NCBI GenBank assembly: GCA_037349315.1
Contig: JBAIAC010000156.1
Span: 124,001 to 188,000 of the forward strand
Direction: 5' to 3'
DNA from: Chelydra serpentina
Lineage: Eukaryota; Chordata; Testudines; Chelydridae
Length of the DNA stretch: 64,000 nt
Shown piece by piece: positions 1-10,000 of this stretch; within the stretch, counting starts at the first letter, position 1, and the number at the start of each line of letters is the position of its first letter. The notes below the pieces were generated by a model. It saw only the letters and a program-made list of their open reading frames with translations, was not told where the DNA came from and did no database searches. Position numbers and translations under genes: made by a program.

Positions 1-169
1 AGAGGGATCTACAGCCCCACAGAGGCTGAGCAACTTCTCTCCCTCCCTCCAGCAGGTCCAGGCTGGCAGGGGAAGCGCCTAACAACAGACTGGCCTGGCC
101 CTGGTGGGACCCCAACTCGGAGGGAAATGGAAGCTCCTTGTCCATGGCTTCTTGGCCCGAGCATGCTTG

Positions 170-480
170 CAAGCGCAGCAGGGCAGTCTTGGGCCTAAGG
201 CACTGGGCCAAATTCCCAACTGTGCCACAGACTTCCTGGGTCACCGTGGGCAAGTCACTTCCTCTCTCTGGGCCTCAGTTTCCCCATCTGTACAATGGGG
301 CTAATGATCCCTGCTATGTCTCCTTTGATTGTGAGCTCCTTGGAGCTGTGTGCAGCGCCTGGCACAGGGGGTCCTGATCTCAGATGGGGGCAGGGGCTGT
401 CTCTCATTGTGAGTCTGTGCAACACTTGGCCCAACAGGACCCTGATCTCAGCTGGAGCTTCTGAAATAAAAATACTAATT
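170..480 (+). mobile_element. MIR/CORE-like SINE
   Basis: The sequence follows the MIR plan. A 'cttcctgggtcaccgtggg' core-side segment is followed by 'gcctcagtttccccatctg' and 'acaatggggctaatgat'. It then runs into a tail with 'gcagcgcctggcaca' and 'ggtcctgatctcag', ending in an A-rich stretch near 470. The tail block 'tgca..gc.tggc.ca..ggg.cctgatctc' is repeated once. Family assignment rests on remembered MIR structure, not on a search. Confidence 0.75.
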
Positions 481-484
481 AGCA

Positions 485-1620
485 AGAGGCGCGTTTGGCT
501 CTAGGAACACATGGCAAAAGGGACGTGTGAGAACCAATAAACCCCACCCGAGAGGGAAAAGTCCCAGCCAGGAGTCAGTAGAGCAGAAAATGCCCCAGTG
601 AAGCAGCTGTAACATCTCAAATGTCAAAAATATACCCAGGATCGTGGGATCATTTCGGGAGGTAGATTCCGGCCAATAACTCCTGGGGGACGATGGGAGG
701 AGAGTCATCGCAGGACACGGGATGGAAACGGAGGACTGGGGAGACGAGCGATCGCTGTCAAATAACCAGGGACTAGCCAACAGGGTTGCAAGGCAGCATG
801 GCGAAATTTGTCTGCACCTGGGGCCGGGAATGGGTCAGGCACGGGGGCTGAAGCCGTCCAACACCACTGGAAAATACAGAGCCTTCTCGTTCCGGCAGCG
901 GGAAGGTTTTGAACATGGATGGAGTCGTTGAACTTGGAAGCCATTGGGCCCTAAGGCGAGCCCGTTACTGGGATGCTGCGCCCAGTTCTGGGGTGGGCAC
1001 TTCCAAAAAGGCCACTGAGCCGGCTTCAGACAGGAGATTTGAGAACGAGCCGCCCCCTGGAAAAGGCTCCCTTAGAGAGACTCAAGAAGCTGAGCCAAGA
1101 GACAGTTAATCCAGGTAGCTGCGTGGGGAGGAGATTTCTGATCCTTGCGGGCTCTGGGATCCAGCAGAAAAGGGTCCGGCGGGAGCCAGAGCGAGACACA
1201 TTCAGACTACAAATAAGGGGCCCGTTTTTAGGAGGGCGGGGAATGAACCATCGGAGCAACTGACCCAGGGCGGTGGTGGATTCTCACAATTTGGAGTCTT
1301 TCCCTCTAGATTAGCTGAACTTTCTAAAAGACGCTCCAACTCGGAGCTGGCTCCGGGAACCAGTGGGTGCAATTCTCCAGCCTGGGATCCACAGGACAGG
1401 GCAGGGGTGGAGGCGAGAGGGACTGGAACGGGCACGGTAGGAACCCCCAGGACCCTCCTTCCCACCACCCCCATGTCTCACCACCTCCCGCTCCTTGCCT
1501 CCCAGCCCTGTATGTGCAGGGTGACCGTTCCTCCCACTCAGGAGGTCAGACTAGATCTGAGGGACCCGTCTCGCCATAAACTCTGGTGATTCACTGCAGA
1601 AGGGCGTCCCCGTCTGTGAA
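485..1620. other. Non-coding stretch, nothing recognised
   Basis: About 1.1 kb of mostly unique sequence between the first SINE and the first minisatellite. No open frame here resembles a known protein, and there are no paired splice signals with conserved residues. PLPPR2 would be expected on this side if human synteny extends this far, but no exon of it is recognisable. Confidence 0.5.
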
Positions 1621-1659
1621 GGTGGCCAGTACCAGCTGCTGTAGGAGAAGGTGCAAGAA

Positions 1660-2520
1660 ACCTAGCAGTCAGTGCTGGCCCCATTGCCCGGGGATGACAC
1701 TAGGGGGTGCTATCCCTAGCAGTCAGTGCTGACCCATTTGCCCTGGGGGTGGCACTAGGGGGCGCTGTCCCTCACAGTCAGTGCTGGCCCCACTGCCCCA
1801 GGGTGGCACTAGGGGGCACTGTCCCTAGTAGTCAGTGCTGGCCCCATTGCCCGGGGATGACACTAGGGGCTGCTATCCCTAGCAGTCAGTGCTGACCCAT
1901 TTGCCCTGGGGGTGGCACTAGGGGGCGCTGTTCCTAGCAGTCAGTGCTGGCCCCATTGTCCGGGGATGGCACTAGGGGGCGCTGTCCCTCGCAGTCAGTG
2001 CTGGCCCCATTGCCCCAGGGTGGCACTAGGGGGCGCTGTCCCTCATAGTCAGTGCTGGCCCCATTGCCCCAGGGTGGCACTAGGGGGCACTGTCCCTTGT
2101 AGTCAGTGCTGGCCCCATTGCCTCGGGGCGGCACTAGGGGGCGCCGTGCTGCAGGGAGCGGGGCAGGGGCTCAGCAGGGGGCGCTCTCCCCCCAGTGCAG
2201 GGCTAGGGGGCGCTGTACTGCAGGGTGCGGGGTGGAGGCCCAGTAGGGGGTGCTGTCCCCTCACAGTCAGTGCTGGCCCCATTGCCCCAGGGTGGCACTA
2301 GGGGGCGCTGTCCCTCACAGTCAGTGCTGGCCCCATTGCCTCGGGGTGGCACTAGGGGGCGCTGTGCTGCAGGGAGCAGGGTAGGAGCTCAGCAGGGGGC
2401 GCTCTCCCCTGGCAGTCAGTGCTGACCCCAGTGCAGGGCTAGGGGGCGCTGTGCTGCAGGCAGAGGGGAGGAGGCCCAGTAGGGGGTGCTCTCCCCTCAT
2501 AGTCAGTGCTGGCCCCTAGT
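1660..2520 (+). repeat. Minisatellite of CTCF-core-like units
   Basis: About 17 copies of a G-rich core such as 'GGCACTAGGGGGCGCTG' or 'CAGCAGGGGGCGCTCT' sit at intervals of roughly 25-57 bp. They are separated by 'agtcagtgctggccccattgcc'-type spacers. The core matches the well-known vertebrate CTCF consensus (CCA-S-YAG-RKGGC), nearly all copies in plus orientation. The array lies beyond the 3' end of minus-strand CCDC159. Related copies recur at 5.04-5.29 and 5.64-5.83 kb. Frames open across it are by-products of the repetition. Confidence 0.85.
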
Positions 2521-2749
2521 GGCTGCCAGGAGAGCCCGCAGGGCTGCGAGTGGCTTTCACACCCTCCTTTCTCCCAGCGCCTGCAGCCCTCACATCTGAA
2601 TCCTTTGGTCAGGAAACGGCAGCCACCCAGAGCCACAAACTCTCCACACCCAGTTCAGGGCGCTGGACACTCCTTCCGGACGGGGGTGGAGTGGGGGGAG
2701 GGGTTTCTTCACACAGAGCAAACTGCCCGGCCAGGACGCCTGGGTTCTC

Positions 2750-2965
2750 TCCCTGGCTCTGGCAGGGGTCTAGTAGTTAGAGCAGAGCCCTGAGAGCCAG
2801 GACTCCTGGGTTCTCTCCCTGGCTCTGGAAGGGAAGTGGGCATCTGGTGATTAGAGCAGGAAGGCCCGGGGACTAGGACTCCTGGGTTCCCAGCTCCATG
2901 AGAGGGATGGGGTCTAGTGGTTAGAGCAGGGCGGGCTGGGAGCCAGGACCCCGGGTTCCACCCCC
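2750..2965 (+). repeat. tRNA-like 75-bp units, three copies
   Basis: Three successive units read 'gtctagtggttagagcag', then 'ggactcctgggttc', then 'ccagctc' and a G-rich linker. 'TAGTGGTTAGAGC' resembles a pol III A box and 'GGGTTCTATCCC' a B box, so the unit looks like the head of a tRNA-derived SINE. This is the most frequent dispersed repeat of the window. Confidence 0.75.
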
Positions 2966-3163
2966 ATGGCTGTGAGAGAAGAGGAGGGCATTCCACCTCC
3001 ACACAGCATCACACAGAGAGGCCGAGATCGGTGCCCGCCAGGGACAGGGGATCCATGGTCTGGCCGGGGAACCTCCCCGGTTGGGCCCCTGAGTTCCTCC
3101 TCTCTGGCCTTGAGGAGCCTGGCACCATGGAAGGCCCCAGGCCTCGTCACTCCCAAGCAGCTG

Positions 3164-3169
3164 TTTATT
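3164..3169 (-). terminator. CCDC159: Candidate polyadenylation signal of CCDC159
   Basis: The minus strand reads AATAAA here, about 730 bp beyond the CCDC159 stop codon. It is the first canonical hexamer noticed downstream of the gene. If used, the 3' UTR would include the 68-bp minisatellite at 3317-3760. Use of the site is an inference. Confidence 0.45.
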
Positions 3170-3316
3170 TCTGTCTCATCCATAGGTCTGGCAGGTCCCA
3201 GACACTCTCTTCTCTCAGCCTGGGGGAAAGAGAGGAGGGCAAATTAGTGCGCTGGCCCTTTAACTGTCAGGGCACAACTGTCCCTCAGCTGCAGAGACCC
3301 AGGGGTGGGGCACCAG

Positions 3317-3760
3317 CCTTGGAAGGGGGTGGCCGGACACCTGGGTTCTCAGCCTTCCCCCACAGTGGGAGAGGGGTTGCAGAGATCGGGATTGGGTGGC
3401 CAGACGCCTGGGTTCTCAGCCTTCCCCCCACAGCGGAAGAGGGGTTGCAGAGATCGGGATTGGGTGGCCGGACGCCTGGGTTCTCAGCCTTCCCCCCACA
3501 GCGGGAGAGGGGTTGCAGAGATCAGGATTGGGTGGCCGGACGCCTGGGTTCTCAGCCTTCCCCCCACAGCGGGAGAGGGGTTGCAGAGATCGGGATTGGG
3601 TGGCCGGACGCCTGGGTTCTCAGCCTTCCCCCCACAGCGGGAGAGGGGTTGCAGAGATCAGGATTGGGTGGCCGGACGCCTGGGTTCTCAGCCTTCCCCC
3701 CACAGCGGGAGAGGGGTTGCAGAGATCGGGATTGGGTGGCCGGACGCCTGGGTTCTCAGC
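3317..3760 (+). repeat. 68-bp minisatellite, seven copies
   Basis: Near-identical units begin 'cgcctgggttctcagcctt' at 3337 (variant), 3405, 3473, 3541, 3609, 3677 and 3745, an exact 68-bp period. Because 68 is not a multiple of three, several overlapping frames stay open across the array on the plus strand. None resembles a protein. The array lies in the presumed 3' UTR of CCDC159. Confidence 0.93.
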
Positions 3761-3897
3761 CATGGTCTGCTGCCCAGGGTCTCGTCCCACAGGGGGTTTC
3801 GGGCACAAGTCCCTATTGGTTCCAGGGGTTTGCCCCGGCTGGCCCAGCAGAGCCCAGGACCTGCCGCGGGGAGGGGTCTTACCGACATGGCCCCCCA

Positions 3898-4028
3898 CTA
3901 GGGGCAGGGGCCCTCGCAGGAGCTGTGGTCTGAGCTGCTCTCCTCCCGGCACAGGCACAGGGCTGGCTCCGCGGCAGGGGCCGGCGGGCTGGACGAGATG
4001 GACACGCGTTGCCGACGGCTCCGACGGC
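3898..4028 (-). CDS. CCDC159: CCDC159 last coding exon
   Basis: The acceptor 'tcaccag' precedes 4028. The incoming split codon (G plus GC) gives glycine, followed by the basic run RRSRRQR. A low-complexity tail rich in serine, proline, alanine and cysteine follows, ending at TAG (3900-3898). The tail is not conserved with what I recall of human CCDC159. The exon is supported by its phase match and the clean acceptor. Confidence 0.75.
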
Positions 4029-7000
4029 CTGGTGAGGCAAGGGGGGGGGGCTGCTCAGTCGGGGTGGGGGGTAAATCTCGGGGGGCTCTGCCCAAGGGAG
4101 CTTCGACAAAGAGGGGCCGGATTCCCAGTTGCTCAGAACTGACCCCACTTGACTCCAGTGGAACCATGTGGATTTACCCCAATCCTGCCACATACACCCC
4201 CTGAAGCCCCCTATCGACACCCCCAGTCCTGCACATCTCACACCCAGCCCCCTGCCCATCCCCCATTTCACCCCAGTCCCCTTACACCGACTCCCCCCGC
4301 CCCTTCCCATCTCACACCCAGCCCCCTGCCCCTCCCCCATTTCACCCCAGTCCCCTCACACTGACTCCCCCCACCCCTTCCCATCTTACACCCAGCCCCC
4401 TCCCCCATTTCATCCATCCCCACACCGACTCCCCCACCCCTTCCCATCTCACACCCAGCCCCCTGCCCCTCCCCCATTTCACCCCAGTCCCCTCACACCC
4501 AGCCCTTTCCACCTCCCTGCCCCCAATCCCACACCCAGCCCCCCCAGCTCCTCCCCGCCCACTCACCTATGACCCTCACCGCTGCCTGGCTGTCGCCCCG
4601 GAGGCTGCAGTGGGCCATGGAGTTCCGCAGGGTGTTGACGGCCGACCTGTACAGGGAGACCCCGTTAATAGATCCCCCCACTAGGCAGGGGGGTGCTGGG
4701 GCGATGGTACAGACAGACTGCAGGGCTGGGGATACCCCAGTTATGCAGGGACCCCTGAGCCAAGACCAGCCTGACCTTCTCTTCAGCACCTTCTAGCGAC
4801 TGATGTGTGAAAGAACATAACCTACTACTGCTGCCCACTCACGGAGCTGCTCCTTTAGCTCTGGCCTAGAGCCCCGCAGGGCCCAGGGTTCAAATATGGC
4901 CGCAGGCAAGGTGGTGACACGCTCACTGAGGTGCATGTTTGGCTGCCCTTGCATTGGGGGGAGGCAGGAATGGGAGAGTTGGAAGCTACTGGCAGAAGGG
5001 GGTCAGCACTGGGCAAAGGGAGGTGATGCAGAGAGCGCTAGGGGGGCCCTGTGGGGCAGGGGCTCAGTAGGGGGCGCTCTCCCCTCGCAGTCAGTGCTGA
5101 CCCCAGTGTGGCACTAGGGGGCGCTGTGCTGCAGGGAGCAGGACCGGAGCTCAGTAGGGGGCGCTCTCCCCTCGCAGTCAGTGCTGACCCCAGTGTGGCA
5201 CTAGGGGGCGCTGTGCTGCAGGGAGCGGGGCGGGGGCTCAGTAGGGGGCGCGCTCCCCTTGCAGTCAGTGCTGCCCCCTAGTGGCTGCAATGAGAGCCCA
5301 GAGAGGTGTGTGTGGGGGGGAGGGGGGGCACAGGACAGATGAGGGGCTCCCGGACTGCTCAGCATGGAGAGGGGCTGCGGGACGGGAGCTGGGCGGCCCC
5401 TTCCCCAGCAGCAAGCTCCGGCCTGGCCACCCTTACCATATATCATTCAGCTCGTCTTTGACCGGCCTGCCATCTCTGCCTCCGCCCACGCACTCCAGGG
5501 CCCCCTCTGCGCCCGGCCCTTTGCCCTTCAGCTGCGACAGGATCTGGGGGAAGAGGGGGGGGTTGTTCTAGCAAACTGGGGTTCCACCCGACCAAAGCGT
5601 TGGGGCACAGAGATCTGCTATTTGGCTTGGGGGGCTCTCCCCTCATAGTCAGTGCTGACCCCAATGCCCCAGTGTGGTGCTAGGGGGCGCTGTGTGGCAG
5701 GGAGCAGGGTGGGGGGCTCAGCAGGGGGCGCTCTCCCCAGCAGTCAGTGCTAGCCCTAGTGCGGCGCTAGGGGGCGCTGTCCTGCAGGGAGTGCAGCAGG
5801 GGCTCAGTAGGGGGCGCTCTCCCCTGGCAGCAGCGTGTGCCTGGGTGACGGCAGGGGAGAGTATTATAGGATGCAAAGTGCCTGATTTGTGAATGGACTG
5901 CAAAGGGGGAGGAGCATCATGTAGCCCCACCCCCTTTCCTCTTCTTCCCCTCCCCCACATCTCACCTTCCTGCATTTCACTTGATTCTCGTGCATTTTCT
6001 TTATGCTGACGAGGTTCTTGGTTATATCATCCTCCTGGTCCTCTGAGGAAGAGAAAAACCAGAGTCCCCAGTTCAGGGTTCCCCACCCCCCACCCAAACC
6101 CTCCCAGAATGGGCTCCACAGCTAACCGAATGCCCCTAGTGGCACCTCTGGCCCTGTCGCCTGGAATCATTGGAGCCCAGCACTGCTCCTGCCCCTCGAC
6201 TTGCAGTGGGGCCCTCAGCAGAGCGCTCGGCGCCTCCGGGCCTCAGTTTTCCCACCTGGAAAATGGGGCTGATGACGCAGACCTGCCTCTCAGCAGGGCT
6301 ACAAGGCAGAGAGGACAGGTGGCCCCGTAGTTAAGGCATTGGGCCTGAGAAGCAGAGCTCTGGGTTTGATTCCTTAAGAGAGTGTGGTGTAATAGTTAGA
6401 TTAAGGGGGGGGCGGGGTTTGGACGAGGAGCCAGGACTCCTGGGTTCTATCCCCAGCTCTATCACAAGCTCATGGGCTGAACTTTGTACCAGTCCCTTTC
6501 CTGATTTCTGTGCCTCGTTTTCCCGTCCACTGATCCAGGGCTGGAGGGCGCTGTTGAGGGCGTATTGTGCCCAGGGGATTTTTACCCATAGACACCCGAG
6601 GGCTGGGGGCAAAGAAAGGGATATTCGGCTGGGTACCTACTCAATTTCTGATGGATCCTCCTCATCTCACCTTGCACTGACTCCAGCTCCTCCCAGAGGA
6701 ATTTCTTGCTAAAGGAAGAGGAAAGTCGACTGAAAGCCACAGGCCGGGCTGGGGAAATCCGCAGAGCAGCGGGCTCCCGCCAGCATGGGAGCTTGGAGCA
6801 GCTGCATGCCCTGGGTACCCCCTTGGGTGATATCCTGAGCCCAGAGCAGTCAATTCGGGGGGAGGAGCTACTGAGGAGGGAGGGGCTACCTGGGGGAGGA
6901 GCTATTGAAGAGGGAGGGGCTACCTGGGGGAGGAGCTATTGAAGAGGGAGGGGCTACCGTTGAAAATGTCCTTGGGGGAGATTTTTAAAGGTCGCATAGG

Positions 7001-10000
7001 AATTAGGGGCCCCGTGGGGCCAAGATTTCTCCCCTTTCTGCTCTGAAACCACCACCACAGGTTGCAGCCGAAAGCTCCGTGACGCTCAATGTGGTAACAT
7101 CACAGGAGGGCAAGCAGGCTCCAGCGACTTGGGACCCAGCCTGAGACTCTGTATGCCTGGGTTCTATTCCCAGCCCTGCAGCTGGGACCCCCCCGTGCCT
7201 CAGTTTCCCCTCCCAGCTTTTGTCTAGTTAGTTTTGGGGCCATGACTGTCTCTCACCAGGTGTCCATGCCACGACTGGCCCAATGGGGGCTATTACCGTG
7301 CGAGCAGCACTCCAGTCCCATACACGGGCGAGTGACGGGTGCACGGGGCTGCTGGGGGAGGGGGCAGGTGCTGGTGGTTCAGGCCCTGGACTAGGATTCA
7401 GGGGATCCAGGTTCAACTCCCAGCTCTGCCACTGACTCCCTGTGTGACCTTGGGCGAGTCGCTGTCCCACCCCGTGCCTCAGTTTCCCCATCTCTCCAAT
7501 GGGGATAATGATCTTTCCTTTGTCTGTCTAGAGGGTAAAATCTTCAGTGCGGGGCCTGTCTCTTGCTCTGTGACTGTGCAGGGCCCCAATCCAGTCAGGG
7601 GAGGGGGTATTGGGCTAGCGGGATCCTGGGGGCAGCAGATCTGGGAGCCCCCCCCGCCTTGCTGTGGAACCAGTCCCCCATGCCCAGTCTAACCTCTCCA
7701 GGATCTCCAGGGACAGGTTCTCCAGAGAGTCCCCCCTCTGGATCATGCGGTGGTCAGGGCGCTCCAGCAGAGACTCCTGCAGCCCTTCCACCTCCTTGGC
7801 CATGGCGGCCCAGACCTCCAGGATCTTCCCGTCCACCAGCCGCTCGAACATCTCCCCCTGGGCCGGGCCGCAGGCTCGGCTCAACTCCTCTGTGGGGGGC
7901 AGGCAGAGGGGGGCGCTTTACACCCACTCAAACATTACCATGTGGATTTGAGGGGCGGGCCTACTGATGGGGGAGGAGCTATTGAGGAAGGAGGGGCTCT
8001 CGATGTGGGAGGGGCTATTTGGGGGCGGGGCTACAGAGAAGGGAGGGGCTATTTGGGCAGGAGCTAAAGAGGGGGAGAGGCTACTGGGGAGGAGCTAGAG
8101 AGGAGGGAGGAGCTGGAGGGGCTATTTGGGGAGGAGCTAAAGAGGAGGGAGGAACTACTGGGTTTTAAAGGGGAATTAGGAGCTCAGCGGCCCTTAGTGC
8201 CTTTGACAATCCCAGCCCTTTGGGGAAATGACGTAGGCTGGGCTGGTGGTTCAGGCCCCAGGCTGGGACTGAGGAAATCCAGGTTCAACGCCCAGCTCTG
8301 CCACTGGCTCCCTGTGTGACCTTGGGTGAGTCACTGTCCCGCCCTGTGCCTCGGTTTCCCCATTTCTACAATGGGGATAATGACGTTTCCTTTCTCTCTA
8401 TGGTGAAATATTCAGTGCAGGGCCTGTCGCTTGCTCTGTGACTGGGCAGGGCCCTGTTCTCGGTCGGAGGGGTGGGGGGCAGGGAACTGTGCAGCGCCTG
8501 GCACAGCGGAGGCCCCGATCTGTCCGGGGGGGTGTCTATGCAGCACCCAGCACAATGGGGGCGCCATCATCCAATGGCTGGAGCTAATCCCCTGGTCTGG
8601 GAGAGCCCTCTGCTGGGAGAGCCGGCTCTGACGGGGACTGAGCAGCGTCTCACCTTCCAGCTGCTGGATCTTTCGCTGCTGCAAGCTGCTCTCCTGCTCC
8701 AGCAAGGAGACCGAGTGGCTCAGGGCTTCGAAGGCCTGTCACAGAGACACGCAACAAAGGGGGTTCATGGGCCGAGCCCTGACACCCAGCCCTGCCACCT
8801 CTGGTTATTTCCCAGGGCCTCTGAGCATAGAGGGAAAGGGGGCTGGGCTGGAGAGGCAGTGGGGTTTAGCGCATGGGGCACCAGGCTGGGCGACAGGACA
8901 CCACGGTTCTAGTCCCAGCTCTGGACTGAACTTGCTGGGTGGCCTTGGGCAAATCACTTTTCTGCTATGTGCCTCAGTTTCCCTTCCCACCTTTTGTGTG
9001 TTTGCATTGTAAGCTGGCGCAGGGACTGGCTCTCATTAGGTGTCTGTGCAGCACCCGGCCCAGTGGGGCCCTGATCCTGGTTGGGGCCTGTGCAGCGCTT
9101 AGCCCAATGGGGAACCCTAGGCACTACCATAATGCACGTAACAAATCCCCTCTCCCTGCTGTGGTTACCTTTGCCTGGGCATGGAGTTGGCTTCTGATGA
9201 TCTCCAGCTCGTTTTTCAGGATCTTCTGGGAATCCGGGAGCATCGCCTGGATCATCCCTGCCACAGAGCAAAGGTGGCCGGGGCTGAGTGGGGAGCCGGA
9301 GTTGGCATGGGGATGGAGCCCGAGGAAGAACTTAAAAACGTGCCGAGCCTGCTTCCCTGTGCCACCCTGGCTCTGCACTGGCATAGGGGGCAGATTGGGG
9401 CGTGGCTGGGGTACACTGCACTGTGGTTGTTCTCTGTTCCCCAGGGGCCCATGGATGGGGCCAAGCACGAGTTAGAGCAGCCCCAAGGCTGCTCTCCCTA
9501 ACACCGGTGTCTTGCCAAGGTCCCCCCTCAATCCCACAGCATGCCCTCCTCCCCACCTGGCTTGGGACACTGCCCCTCAACCTGATCCCAGGCAGGGACC
9601 AACCCAAAGCCAACTCATCTGCCCCCTAATGGGGTCCACCCTGGCTCCTCCCACCCCCCAGCCCCCAATCAGGGCCAGAGAGCCAGGCTCCCTCCTCAGA
9701 GGGCATCCCACCCCACTGCCTGCTGAGGAGGGGGTGTGTCTTGGCTGGCCATGCCCACTTGCTGCCCTCCAGGTCTAGTAACCCCCGTCCCCACAAAGGA
9801 TCAGCCAGGTCTGCCCCCCGCCCCCATCATGGAGATGGGATTGTCTCTCACCATTTGTCTCGAAGGCCTCTGTCTCCAGCTGGCTCTGCAGGGAGGGGAT
9901 CAGAGGGGGCCGTCAGCCTGTACCCACCACTCTCCCTGTTAGCCCCTGCGAGCTCAGGGGCAGGGTGGGGGGATGATTGTCTAGGGGTCTCAGTGATGGA

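Noticed and set aside
2917..3933. 338-codon plus-strand open frame
   Set aside because: It is created by the 68-bp minisatellite and runs antisense over the last CCDC159 exon. It has no homology and low complexity, and competing frames are open too.
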